A DNA stretch of 64,000 nucleotides from Tubulanus polymorphus (lineage: Eukaryota; Nemertea; Palaeonemertea; Tubulaniformes; Tubulanidae), in the NCBI RefSeq assembly GCF_964204645.1, contig NC_134035.1, positions 11,160,501 through 11,224,500 of the forward strand, given 5' to 3'. Shown in pieces: positions 37,501-52,500 of this stretch. The number at the start of each line of letters is the position of its first letter. The stretch's first letter is position 1. A program made the translations under genes and the position numbers. The notes below the pieces were generated by a model that saw nothing but the letters and a program-made list of their open reading frames with translations, searched no databases and had not been told where the DNA came from.

Positions 37501-40500
37501 AGTGCGTTTGGGATGGATATTTAACAGAAGAATCAGAGCTGCCAACTGTTCCTGATTTACAGGATTTTGTTACAATTTTTGTCCCGAGAAATACTTAATT
37601 TGATTTGTTCGACACGGACAGGAATATGAACGATGTTACCGAGGGTCTTATCATTGATTACTGATTAATTTGAAAATTTTCTGTCAAATTTTCTCATAAG
37701 CATTTCATCGAGATAAACTACTGAGAAAATTAGACTTGTTACTTTTGGTTACTTTGAGGTTGGCAGCCCTAAAGAATAAAAGGAGACCCAACATTTGACT
37801 TTTATACGCATGGTTTACTGTATAATTCAGTATAGTCTGTATTTTCATTTCTGAATTGTGGTAAAACTGTTCAACATTCTTCTTCTAGTGATATCTTTAG
37901 CTGTAAGAATCTATGCTTGAATCTGTATAATTCTAATCATGTAGCTAAAGATTCAGCGAAATAATTTCTTCCCAAACAGGAATCAAATGAAGCGACCTCT
38001 AGCGATCAGGTACAATAGTAGGGCTTGTAGATAGATATGAATGTACATGTTTCATAGGCCGGGGAAGATTTCGAGTCCCTGATTATTAGGTTCTTAAGGT
38101 CGGCTTCGTCACCTTGCGTATAGAAAACTAACTCAATGTACATCATTCCATGCCAGAGCAAAAAGAAACCTCAAACTTACTAATAATGCCCTGTGTGGCC
38201 CTCAGTGGGTTCTTTTAAGCTACTGACCCAGCACAGCACCCCAGTTACTTAGTTTTTAGATAGTCAGCTGAATTAGTCTCAATTAGTTCATCTATGAATA
38301 TTTTCACTGCTCTTAGATTATTTCCACTGGCACCAGATTCAACTAAAACCCTTTGGTTCAACCAATAATATATTGAGTTATCACTGGCTTTCAAGTTAAA
38401 ACCGATCTTGAGGACTAGCTTAGCCCTAACCTTTTCATTAAATGAGAGATTTTGTTTCAGATTTGAACCTAACGTTTTGTGTAATTAACATTCAGAGTAA
38501 ACATGAGAATTTGTTTGAGTATTTGAATTCACTCCTGTAGGAAAATTGGATCCATTCAAATTTTTCTATTTGTTTCTGAGAATTAATATTTGTTCTTTAC
38601 AGACGGACAATACCGACCAGATCAAAAAGAGAGCAGCTCGGCAGGTAAGTGAAGTCTTTCCGATATAATATGCATTTGAAAAAAAGTTATGAAAAGTTAC
38701 GAATTAATTGAGAGAGGTTTCATTCTGTGCGCATGCGTTTCTAGAAAGGAAAGGGCAAACTTCGAGTTAAACTAGCCCCTAATAGTCGAATGAAAAGTCG
38801 GGTGAGTTTTGTTGTCTGTTGTTACGTGTATCAGTCCTTTCCCAACTCTTGATTATCTTTTCCAACATTTCTTATTGAAGATTTATTTCAAACCCTCTTT
38901 ATTTGATGAGAATTCAGCCGTGTCAATCATCCCTAATTGTTTCATTCATCGCATTTATTGAAAATGTGAAATAGCCACTAATTTTTTCTCAACCCTGAAA
39001 TTGAATCAAATTCTCTGAAGAATCCCTGATGATGATATACCTAATTAATTCTGATTCCCATATCATATCATTGGATTGTTTTTCTGTGTAGGTGGTACTT
39101 TGATTTGACTTCCCTGGAATTACATGGTGGTTGATTTTATGTCATTTTTACCATTCTTCTATCCTAGCTTCAGAAATCAACATCAGTAAAATGCAAAAGC
39201 TAAAGAAAAAAAAATCAACTGTGATTGAAAAGATGCAGAATAATTCTAAAACAGTTGTTGTAATGTGTATTTATTAGATGTATTTAGTTTCTGATATGTT
39301 AAACAGCAGGAATCAATGTAGATCACATCGAGCTGCAGTGCTCCTTTTTCTTCACAATTTAACACTTTATCATCATTCTTCCAATTTTCACCATCCAGAA
39401 TTTGTTCAGGACTTCACCTGAAATATTTATACCCTGCTGAAAATCAATTACCAACATCAGACATTTCATCCGTACACAATTACAAAGTGACCATCCAGAC
39501 TTCATTGTCTGGGCTGGTTCTAGGCAGCAGGTTGATACCTCAATTAAATAGATTATTCCTTAATCATTGTCAATCAGAAAATGTTGTTTCCTCATTTTAG
39601 GAGTTACTGAAAGATGTTGGGAAACCAGCCACGAAGCAGGTCTCAAAACGACGAGCTCCACTTACAACAAGCAGACAGAATACTCAGACATCCATTGTAA
39701 GCATATGATACACCCTGTGAGACTTGCATCTCCCTGGGATATCAATAAACATTAGTAATGAATTAAAATTCTTGCTGTGAAAAATTTTCCACATGATATC
39801 AATGGTTGATCCTGAGACTTCAAAGATTTTAAATATATATGTTGTCACAAATGACTGCATATCAGTCAGCCTTTCTGTTCGCATGTGAAACAGCCAAACA
39901 TGTTTCAACTGAATGAACACTGTTTGGTTTGTGAAACATGTTTCGTTATTTTGCAGGAAAAATGTCTTCTTTTTATGGTATTCATTTGACGAATTTTTCA
40001 GAAATCATCTAAAACGGATGTGAATTACGATTTATCGCGTGATGTTACTGGAATGTCACTGGATACTGTTCGGGAATCGAACAAAATTGTCGTTGAATTA
40101 GACAACTTTTTTGATCTCGACGCTGAAGAATCTTGGGTAAGTTGGCACAAGATGAATCCAGCTGATCCTGATCAACTTCACTCTGATATGAAAGTGTTGA
40201 AAGTTTAATCGAACTCGTAAAAAATAACGCTTGAGCAAGATTCCGCACAAAGATATGTGGATATTTGCGTTGAAACTGCATAATCATATTAAACTCAAAC
40301 TAAATTCTTATTCTTTCAGGCTTCGGTGCCCGCAGATCAGATAGAAGCTAGATTCAAACAATACAGAGAACTAGTAAGTATGAAAAATGATTAACACTTA
40401 CGACTGACCTATGTAGATAACTCTAGAATACTTATTTCCATGTTTTTAAAGAATTTTTTGTATAGTGCAAAGCCGAGAGAAATCCCACAATAACGAAGCC

Positions 40501-43500
40501 AAGATTGAAAAAATTCTATATCAGAATGATTATATTTGAGGAGCGACGTTTCGGCTAACGGATATTGTCGTCGGATATCTTCTCGTCTAATAGTGCAAAG
40601 ATTTTGTCGTGTGTATTTCTATGCTTCATATTGATTACATTAAATTTTAGAGTCAAGAAAAGATTTCTGAATTAGAAATGAAACTGGACGACGTGCTGAT
40701 CAAGACTCAAAAGAAAGTCAACACTCTAAAAGCACAATTCCAAGAGCACAAATCCAGATGGGAAGCGGTTAGTTTGCAATATCATAAATTTACTGAATCA
40801 TTGAAATTATGGGTATTGTCATTAGCCACGTTCAAGCTATCGCTGTTTAGTCCACTCTAATTTGGTGCATGGACTGATTCAAAATGGAGCAAACCAGAAC
40901 TGCATTCATACATCTTTTTAAGAAATCGGTCATATCACTGATCCCACTAGATGCTACATTGCAACTTTCATAACTATGGTCAAAATTATTTGCGTGACAA
41001 GAAAGTTGCAGCATGCTTCAGTTCAATTGTCTTCGATCGAAATTAAACTCGATTTACTTTCTGTTTTCGTAATAACAGGAGAGGAAAGCGTTAATCAAAC
41101 AAATCGATCAAGCGTCAAATCTACAGAATCAAGCCGAACAAGAAGCAGATGCTTGTATGGCACAATTGGAAGAGTTTATTCGAGAACAAGAACAATTGGT
41201 ACGAAACCACAACGGAAGAATACTTGAAAGAAACAACTCTGGGGACCCAGTTCCACAGTTCTGAGTTGATTCATAAGTTTGACCCTCGGGTTGAAACATC
41301 AGAAATGAAAAAAATTTGAAATGTAACTCAAAACTATGGAATCGGGCCCAGGGCATGATTATTTTTCTATCTTAAGGGTTAAGAGAGGCCAGAGATGAAC
41401 CGTGAATCCCTGATTGACGAGTTTAATAATCCCTAGCAGCTTACATTGAAGAACATCTCTTTCTTATTCTTCTCTTTTTTCATTCTCAGGAAGGCCTATT
41501 ATCTAGCGAATTATCTCAATCGCCAGAACAACTGGATCAGCAACAGCAACAACTATCCGTCGAAGAGGCATCGGGAAACAATTTACAGGTCAGTGCTTGC
41601 TGCAAACTCTAACAAGAAACGGTAAATATCAGTCTCATAATGTTCCTTAAACTCTCAATGGTTTTTTCTCTTCAGCGGAAAGCAGTAGAGGTTTGTAGAA
41701 TTTTTTTTATAATGTTTATTCTATTTTCTATTAGATTTTCGCTAATTTGTAAATCCTTTATGTACTGCTGCCAATTCTCTGCCAGCCTAGTTTATCATCG
41801 ATATCCGGAAAGCCTGAACTTGAAATTTCGTATGCACTAAACGATCAAGATATATAGAAAAAGCAAATATTTGGCTGGTCTATATGATGGTTAATATTAG
41901 TATTATTAGGATAAGTATAATTGAAATTAGATAATAAGGTAGTATTGGGACATGTTGCTCAAAAGCTGGCTCAGGTTAATCTGTTGGTTGATAACTGATG
42001 TAGCGACAATTAAAACTGCATTGTAGAGACGAATAGTACAGATGAGTGATTACATAACAACTGTTCCCTTATAAAAAATAAATAAGTTTGTTCGATACCA
42101 TATGAGTTGAGCAACTTTTGGGCAACCAGTACCTGGTATATATTCATGTAAATTAACATATGTATTCGTTAATTTGTTACTAATCTGCATTTATTTTAGA
42201 TTCATTATTTATTGTAGCAGTTGCTTAATGCGAGAATACATAGAAAATATAGTATCTAATTCCTTCATGTGTAACTTCGTATGTAGCTGTAGTAGCGCTA
42301 TATGTTATGTATTGCAGCAAGGCGTACAGGCAACAACGCCTCCTGTTCTCTTGACTAAACGTACCCCAACCCCCGCAATATCGCAGCAACAGCATATCGC
42401 TAGCCATACTAACAATTCTTCACGCAATGCGTCACCCGATGCTGCACCTGAGGATGGTGATGATGATGAGGATGATGATGATGAGGTGAATCGAAATGTT
42501 GAAGCTACGAATCGAATAAACGATGCCTCTTCGTCGAGGCTGGATTCAGTTTCTGCCAGCGCTGATGAGGCATTGACTGATGATTTGAATAATTCAGCGC
42601 AGGTATGTCGTAAGTTCATTCCCCATGAATAACACGGTCATTAGACCGTTTGAAATTTTTAAACTATTTAAAAAGGGACCGTTCATTTAGTATGTACAAA
42701 TAATAGAGCTAATTTAGACCTTGGGGTGCATACACAATTCATTCATTGGTAAAAGATTCCCTTCTATTATTATGAGTAAATACTTAAACTAGCACTATTA
42801 GTATTCCTTACTGCCCATCTTACCTCTACACATTACCAGTATCAGATATCACCTCCAAATGTCATAGAATAAATGGCAAACCACTGTACAGTCGAACTCA
42901 GGTTAAGTCATATCTGATAAATCGTCACTATTGAAATCGTCTCTCCTTTTCAGTCCAAATTTGTGATAATTAAATTTATTAAATAAAATTCATCATACGG
43001 ATTGGTGGTCAACAAAATAATCTTCCCAACTACGATGACTTTTGCAAGTTCACTGTACATGACATTTTTGTTCATTTTCATTCATCAAAAGATATGCAGC
43101 ATGAAGTGTTTCGAACTGGTACATTTCGAAACTACCGTTCGCATATCTCTTGATTTGGTCCACGCCGAAACTTATGTCCATACTTAAAATGAATGGGTCC
43201 TAAATGTTTAACTGATTCGATTGTCGTCTGCTTATTTGTTATTCGATTGAAATTAAGCATAATCTATCAAAATAAAATATAATCATTAACAAAATTTTAT
43301 ACTTTATATAACTGCTTGCTTGGCTAATAATCATAATCTTCTAACTGCTATATTTGTCTGTGTGCAATTTGTCCGTATCGTCATTTGCCAGAGACATCGA
43401 CTCAGGCACGTGAGGATACTGTGTACTTTTGACTCTTTTTTTCTAATCGTAATACAATGTTTGTCGAATGTCTTCTTCCAGCCTTACGTGGATGCTTTTA

Positions 43501-46500
43501 AGTCTAATTCGGTATCGAACTCGCGCGACGATCAGGGGGCGAGCGATGGGTCAACGGATAACTCATCGCAATCTGAAAGGGAACGAAAAGATCGCGTTTC
43601 GGCTAAAGATGATAAAACTGTAAACGATTTAGATAAAAAGAAACATTTGACGGTATATAGATCAGTGAGTTCGAATTCGGTCAAAACCGCTGTTAAATCG
43701 CCAGTGAAAAGGAGCAAAACCCAAATGGGTTTCGTGAATAGAAATATGAAATCGACGGCAAATATTTCGAAGACTCCGCTTAAAAAAACGATTATCAGCA
43801 GAAAATCTGCTCCGAATAAGACTCAACCGGACAAAAAACTGAATGTTAGCATCGGGCATCGTAGTCAATCAGAGGGTGCAAAGTTGAAACACCATCAAAA
43901 TGTTGTTATTAAAACAAAAGAATCAGAATCCAGCGAATCGGCGAGTAGTTCTGATAGTGAATCAGAGTCTGATAGCAGTACTACCGATAGTAGTAGTAGT
44001 GATAGTAGTAGTAGTAGCGATGATATTTCAAGCATCGAATCAGTATCAAATAATCGTGACGATGATAAGACTTCGAACGGACTCCGTCTGCCTGGTGTAG
44101 AACATGAACCGAGTCCGTCGATAGTCTCGTTAGCCTCTTCGAACAGTTCGATCAAATCGGCCGATTCGAACCGAACGGTCGAAGAAAGTAGCGCGTCGTC
44201 CGGACTACGTTTGAAATTTAAATCTAAGTTCGATAATTCGGCGGGGTCGACTCGTTCGAGTTCGGCGGCGTCGACGATTAAACCGTCCGTTCCCGAAATC
44301 AACGTCACGTACGTCGACCACTCGACTCAAACCGATCACACGGCGACCGAGATATTACCGGTCAGTCCGCGGTTCGATAAATTACGAAATCTTCGCCGTC
44401 GTTTCAGCAATATCGTCGTCGTCAGATCTCCCGATGATAGCGGCAGCAGCGCGTGTCGCCGACGAGAAAGCAGTCAGTCACTACCGACCGATTTCAGTCC
44501 CAATTCCGATTGCGATTCTCTGTTGACCGCGCCTCAGTCTCCGAGTCGCGCGAGTAAATTATCTAACGTTAATTTGGATATTCTTCATGAGGTAATTTCG
44601 TAGTTCGTCGACGGTTCTTTTATTTAGAAGAACCAATGAAATGGAACCAATGCATGAGTGTATAATATGTATCAATGTTAGCTGATTTTGTGTTCGTGTG
44701 TGCTCATCTTGTGTGTGTTGCTTTTAGTTTTTTTTTTTTGGAAAATGGTAACAAGAGTAGTCTGGTTTTCACAGACAAGTCACTCACTGCCTATCTTTGA
44801 ATAAAGGAAACCCCTTAATTAAACGAGAAAAAAGTTACTCGACGTTTCGATTGAAATACTATCAGCTATTTGAAACTTTAAGATGATTCATAATTTTTAC
44901 TTTCTTTTAATCGTGGATTTTCCATCATACCCGTGTAGGCACTGCTTGGAAAGCTCATAAAAAAACAGTATCAGTTTGATATTATAATTTACCCATGAAA
45001 TTTCTGCACTTCTTAGATCTGTGCATGCATCGCTAGGGTTTTAGCTGTCCTTAGAAATCGCTCGAGGGGTTACATTTGAAAACACAACCATTTTTTCGAT
45101 CTGTTCAACCATGAAACCGTTTTCAATCAGCTATACAGTAGTCACAAGTAAAACCGTAACCATAAGAATGCTAGGATACATGCACTGGGATACATGCACT
45201 GGATGTTTGTGTAAGGCTCTTGACCCTCCCCTGATAATGCCTTTGTTTTTGTTTGAAAGGGCCTACAACAATTAAAAGCCCTCCACACTTAATTTTCTCT
45301 AGCAAAATAAATACTTCAACCTGTATATTATGTTTTTGCATGAATATCCATGGTTCAGTACTGTTGACGTATCTTCATACCCTACCATTCCAATCGAAAC
45401 CTGAAAAAGATTGTGATACCATATTTCCTAACACCAGCATGATCTCTTATTGTTTTCATTTCTGATTTTTAAGTCAGTACCCGGTACTCGCAGGAAGGAC
45501 CACTAGGAGGCTATCGTCATTCCATTCCAGTTATATGTTTAATTCTATGAATTTAATGATTAAGTTGAAATCAGAATTGAAAGGGATTGAATGCGTGTAC
45601 AAAATCAACTGCCATCAACTTTGAAAACAGTTGAATAGTGAAGATATTTCAATCAATGAATAATCATTACAGTAATGTATTCTCTTTGGACTCAAATTGA
45701 AATTATAAATAATTGTATTTCCGAACAGGAAGAAGGTACGGTGGCGCCACAGGTGGTGTCGTCTGCTCGAAGTCGTGCGTCCGTGCGCGGTAAATACAAA
45801 GAGAAATTAGAAGAAACGCGATCGGCGATTGAAGAGCGTCGATCGAAATCTCCGGCTGTATCGCTGAAATCTTTAAAATCAACGATCATCGACGCAGAAG
45901 TGAATGAAAATGGCGACGTACCGTTTCCAATCGATAAACGAGGTATAAACAGTATTTTCTACCTGGGGCCAGTTGCTCAAAAGTTGGTTAGAGTTAACCA
46001 GTAGATAGTTGAAATAGTGACAATGAAAACTTCATTGTTAGTATGGCATTTATCCACCGGTTATCTTTAACCAACTTTTGAGCAACTGGCCCCAGACTTA
46101 TGATTCATACAAAGCTCAGTTGTGCAGTCCTGGACCCAAATCCACAGTTATGAGTTAACGTTAGTTAAATATCAATTCGGGTTTTAACTCAAGAGTTAGA
46201 TATTAACTCGGAACTGTAGAACTGGACCGGGCACAGTTTCTAGTTAAGATTTGACTCTGAGTTAAGTCTAACTCATAACCGTGATATAAATCATAGTACA
46301 TGTACCAGTATACACAAAAAGGTCACGGAATATTGAACTGGTCTTTGGATGTCAGAATGGCTTAAGAATCAAGGAGTGCTAAGACTCTCTAAATTCATTT
46401 GATGTTTTTTAGTTTCCGAATTACGCGTCGAGGCAATGATGCAAGATGCTTCGACTTCTCCGCTGAAATTTGAATCGAGCGTCACAAATCTCAGCAGGTA

Positions 46501-49500
46501 AAGTTCATTAAACGTTTCTATACATTGTGTTTATACCCTTCAATGTAGCATTACGTACTTCCCATAAGGACATGAGAGATACATCTTCGCCGCGGTCACA
46601 GGTGAGGTATATGTTTAACACTAATATTGAGCATGTACATGTATTTATCAAGTTCCATTAGAAATATCGATGTTGCAATGAATTCACAGAGCTGTAAGCT
46701 AATTTTGGGAAACTGATTTGTTCGATACATGTTAAATGACAAGATAGTAACCGAGTCTCTCATTCCTGACAGATTTGAACTATGTTTCATTAAATTTCAC
46801 TGTCCGTCAGTTGAAGTTGAAGCGAAACATTTAGTCTTTGATAACTCATAGCCGAGGTTGGTGGCATCGGTGAGATGTGTATAGGACATGTTACTGGGAT
46901 CTTAAGTGCCCTTGATTACTGATTAATTTGAGTTTTAAATTTGAATGCTTCATTCTTCAATGAAATGTTACCGAAAAAAAATTTCACTTAAGTTTCTGTA
47001 TGGATTTGGACCAAGCCTTTGCGAAATGCTAAATGTGAAAGGATACGTTACTGAGGGTCTGATATCAAAGGTTGACAGCTCTGTCTGTGCGATACTAACT
47101 TGTAGTTAATGTTACCTTCGCTTTTGATGTATATTCGTACGTATCTCTAGGCAGACGACGTTTGATCGAACAACGACAGATGTACGCGATCATACGATGG
47201 TTCTTTCCGACGACGATGATGACAGGTAATATTCGTACAAAAATTCCATGAATTAGATGAATGCTATTTTGGTATGAAGCGTTCTCACCAATTTTGGTTT
47301 GGAGCAAGTTGAAAGTAATAGATCCATTTGATCAACAAAATAAACGGAAAACTCGAATTGTCGACTTATACCGAATTTGATTTTATACCAAGAAAGCAAT
47401 TAGTGCGCAATACAAACAAACAAACAAACAGGTTTTAACATGAAACTTCTACATCATTTGAACCAGGGGCGGATCTAGAGTCTGATTCAGGGAGAAATGC
47501 TCCCCCAAAATAGGGCATGTACAATTAAAGGGCACCCCAAAAAAAACTCACTGGAAAATATTTACTCATTTTTGGAAATACAGAGAACAAGCGTATAAAT
47601 CTAAACTTTTTGCTACCATTTCATCATTTCTCATTTTCCTGTAAAATTTCTGGGCAACTTAGCTTTTTTCCGAGGGGTTGCGCACCCCCTGCACCCTCCC
47701 CTTTGATCCGCCCCTGGAACAAGCAACATGCTATAGAAAGAATATTTTATAAGAAACATAACCGAAAGATTGCCTTCAATTTCAGTGATATTGATATCGC
47801 AGACTGGTAAATTGTATATGTTGTTCAGTGTTGTTGTCTAAGTGAATACTGACCCTAAAGTTAATTCACTAATCATGATAAACTAAGATGTTTTGTATCC
47901 GTGTTGTTTGAAATATTCCATGTTAACGTCGATGTTATCTTTTGGTGGAAGTAAATGTAAGTGGGCTGTTGTATTCACTTTTCATCTGGTCTTTATCCCG
48001 GACAAAAAATCTGTAAAGCTTAAAAATGGATGATTAGGGAAATTGATGTGGTAATAGCTAAAAGAATGCGGTGCATGGGACCTCGAAAAAGTTGTACATT
48101 TTTCTGTTGTGCAATTTATGTTTTTGTAGCCTATGTGTCTGTACATCAGGAACAAATACAGTAATGATGCCTTGTTTACAAACTCATCATTGCCCTACTG
48201 ACTTGTGCGCTACAGTCACCACCCACCCTGTGGGGCTATATCCGCTCCTGGATATGATCTAAATAAGTTCTAAATTAGATTAATCTCAAGATGAATAACT
48301 CTCAATTCGACGACGAATAGATGAGTTTTATTGATTTTTTCATTTGAGAGAATATTCCCAAGTTTGCCACAATAGATACAATGTTATACAATAAACCAAA
48401 GGTTAACTAGATGCCAATATACGCTACTGGTATACGCCATATGATATTTCAAAATCAATATAGGTAAAAAACCTATGTATGAAACAGAATGCATTTGGTA
48501 AATGTGGAAAATAGAGGCACTGGTTTTGTAGAACAGTTGCAACTGAAACCTGTGCCGTTAGTTCATCTCTTAGCGGGGACCTTTTCACAGAACTACTTTA
48601 CATAATTAATCAAACGTTTTGGCAGTATTGTGATATCATGACTCGTGGAACTTTTGAGTTGTTCTGTGAAATGTCCCTTGATTGACAAGCATTTCACCAG
48701 GGCCCAGTTCCAGAGTTGTCACACGGTTATAAGTTTGACCATGGACTCTAAAGCGGCGATCACATGGAGACAATTTGGCCCAGGGCAAATTGGCATGGAT
48801 CAGGCCCGAGTCAAATTTGGTCCGAGCATTTATATGCCACTCGATCAATACCACTCACTCAGTACTAAACAATGCTTAAATAAAGCGAGTCACTAGTAGA
48901 ACTAATTGCAGTAATTTGACTCAGGCCAATATTTTATTTAACCCTAGAACTATGGAACTGGCTCCAAATCGGCATGGTATCCCTGTTTTGTCATATAATC
49001 TAAGATATAGGCTTACCTTGAATATCTTTTTATTTTTGACTGAAAAAAATATACATTAAGTGTTTAGTTTTCCCTCGCTGTTTCGGTACTAGTAATGTAG
49101 GATAATGCACTAACATTGATGTGGAACTTTCAGGAAATCAACGAAGATGGTAGAACATCCAGTAGTTCAGGAATATCTCCGTTCCTATGGAGGTATCATC
49201 AAACTGAAAGATGATATGAGTGCATTACTCAAAGAGCGAGGTGAGTGCTGAAGTTCATTCATGGATGAATGTTTGAATCCTGTATGTCCGATTGTGGTTT
49301 GTAGTTCTGCAGCAGACTCAATGGGAACCTATGATTTTTGTTCAGGTTAGATTATGGAATTTGAATTGATATTTAATTGTCATAGTTTTAAGATTTGTAT
49401 ATTTGAGTTGCCTTATGAATTGACTTAAAAGGATTCAGGTTAAGGGAAGTACTGTACTATTGCATAATGTAAGCAGAATTCAACATTCTGAGGGGCAGTG

Positions 49501-52500
49501 GTAATCCATCTATATTTTCCAGCGACACTTGAATTCTGGAAATGTGTGATGTCTAAGAGTATATGCCGGTCACTTTTCATGAAAATGAATTGGAATAAAT
49601 AACGTATTGCCAATTCATCGAAAGAAGATATTCAGATTAATGGGGGCGTTATGTTTGAAATATAGTGAAGCAAATTTATTGCTCCACAAAACAAATTATT
49701 TACACATATTGACAAATAGTGAACATATATAGACGAACATACAAATACATATGCATGGACAAGTAGGAATTATAATTCTATAATTGTAGGAATGCCCGTA
49801 TCGAATCAGATGCTGCTCGGCGCTCAGACTGTTACTTTTGACGAGGATGATACCGTTCAACCACAACTTGAAGAAATGAGCGTCAGTATCCTAAAGATCC
49901 TTGATGAGATTTTTGCTACATTTTCTGATGTCCTCGATGAATTACAAAAAGTGAGTCGATCGAGTTGAATATAAGTTTGTGCTTAGCATCCATTACGTCA
50001 TGAAAAAGTCTAGGTTTCAAGTGGTTAAGCTCATAAGGTTTCTACTTCAGGAAAAAGTCTTTAGCTTAAAATGGTTTACGGTAACCTTTTAATTTTGTAC
50101 CTATAGTGAAATTGCATAAGTGAATTAATTTTCTGAAAGTTCAGTTTTTCGGTACTATTCTTCCATTGGCAATGAGCTGGTCGAACTTCTGAAATCAAAG
50201 CCTACAGATATTCCATGCAGACCCAGGCTTCTTTTTCCTCAGTGTAGTTGAAATACTGTTAATCAAGTGGAATCTTTCCTCCAGTCATAGCATCCATTCC
50301 CTTTGAAATCTCTACATACCAAATATAGGCCTACACATGTATTATACATGTAGAAAAATGTTCAGATTTTCAGTTTGTATCATGAAATTTTGCTGGTTGT
50401 ATTTTTAGGAGGTTTCTGAGCCGGTCGAACCAGCCAGAGACATCATCACCGAAACGAAAATGTCTGCACAAATCAAAGATCTTCAGGAACAAATTATCAA
50501 AGTGTAAGTCTTCGTGTGTTATCGTTGTGTGCATCGTTACATTTTTATCACGGAAAACTGTTAAAAAATTTGCATTATTTCTTCTGAAATCTTTTCAGGC
50601 AAGGAAATTTGGAGTCAGAAAAACAGAAATATGAAAGTCAAATACAGTAAGTAGCAGACCAGTATCATTAACTGATTATGTGTAGACAATTTCTATGTGT
50701 ATATATTGTTCTATGATACTTTTTCTTCTTCAACAGAATAAACACAACAACTATCATGGAAATGCAAGAAACAATCAATAGACTGAAACTGGAATTGACT
50801 GATCTTCATAAACGACAAGAACCAGTGCATGTAAGTTGTTAAGTATTTAAGTATCAATGTCCTCGGTATTGAGTATGATCAATGATACATTGGTATCACA
50901 CAGCTGATTTTCAATATTTAGTTACTATTTTGTCCCAAAAGTACTTGATTTGATTTGTTTGATGTGTTCAGAAATTTGAAAGATGTACTGAAGGTGTGTC
51001 AATTAATTACTGACTAAGTTCAACATTTTCTTTCATACATAACGAATAATACAACTTGTTACTGATAGCACATTTCAAAGGTTGGCAGCCGTGGTATCGT
51101 TACTCCCATCTGAGCAATGGTAGCTCGGGCCGGTTGCATAGTCATGACTTAGATTTAAGACCAGTTTAAGACCAACTTACTTCTATAGCCAATCTAACAA
51201 CTTAAGACCAGTCTTAAGATTTAAGACCACTTTTGGACTTAAGTCACGACTGTGCAACTGGCCCCTGCTGGACCCTGGCTTTATAAGACTCTGTCTGTTT
51301 ATTAAAGAAGAATTCTCATCTCATTTCAGGTGCCAGATGAGGAACCGGTAATGTTCACGAGATTAGACTACGAACGAAATGCCAAAACGATGAAAAGAGC
51401 GGTCGTCGACAAAAAGTTGGAACCGGAGAAATATGTCGTAAGCAATGACCATAGACATGCGTCCATTCAGCTGTATCTTTCTTTGGAGTGTAATTGAATT
51501 GTCTAGGACATGAAACGATATTTCTGCCAATATAATTTTCTTATTCATTTTTATAACCAATGACCACCCCGCTGCCCCTTTTAATAATAATAATAATAAT
51601 AAAGTCTTTATTTCGAACAAGTACAGACTAATAGAGAAAAAGAACAGAATACATAAATACTAAAGAAATCCATGTTCACACGGGAAAAACATAGTGGGAC
51701 CAAGTTTTCACCATTGCTTTGTGTCTTTTCTATTTTAAGGGTGCTGGTTATTTACCTCTGTGTTTTTGGTATCTATTTTACAGGATGCTTGTGAGAAAAT
51801 GCAGGAATATGTGAGCATACCGGCGCAACGGTTTACTCAACTCGTTCGTAAATTTTACCATCATTGTCAAATGAAGGAAATAGAAGGTATGCGGCTAAAA
51901 CTTGTCGAATAGGATTTCAGGATCTACCTAATTTCTTTCAAAACCTACCTGAAATTGAAAAAAATACTTGCAACGCCCTAAAACTTTTTATTTTGAGAAA
52001 TTACACTAAATTCTTAAATTTTGGACAAGTATACTTGATGCTAATATTTAGACCTCGTGAAAGTTCAAAATTTTTCCTCAGATACTTCTAGAAAAATTCT
52101 TAAATTCTGGAATGACCACGAATCATGCATTTGATTTGAGTAGATGTATTTTCAATACATTTGCAGCCATTATAGATTAGTTTGCCTCGCTGTTGAAAAT
52201 GATAAATGTGTAGTATACCATTACTTGAACTCACTTCTCCTTACACTTTTTTAAAGATTATGTAATTTTTCATGCCCCAGTAATGATAGTTTTTGTTCCT
52301 TCGTAGAAAATGTCCGGCAAAGTCGCAGTTTGAACGATAACGTCTTCCAACTACTCGACAAAATGGAACAATTACAGAACAAGGTAGATATACCTATGTG
52401 TGTCAGCTGCTTAGTGTTTAAAATATGAACATATTTTTGTTTTTCACAAGATTCATGGTTGAATGCGAGCTTTAATGTGTTATCTTTTATCATCGTGAAT

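Noticed and set aside
42305-42619. Minus-strand ORF of 104 codons rich in Ser
   Set aside because: It is the antisense shadow of the acidic coding exon 42318-42602, which has correct splice borders and phase. The same applies to the 137-codon minus ORF at 43895-44308.
46569-46601. Possible 33-base exon (DMRDTSSPRSQ) of the coiled-coil gene between 46497 and 47151
   Set aside because: The previous exon ends in phase 2, so joining here gives AGG ACA TGA, an immediate stop. Exon 47151-47225 joins correctly without it.
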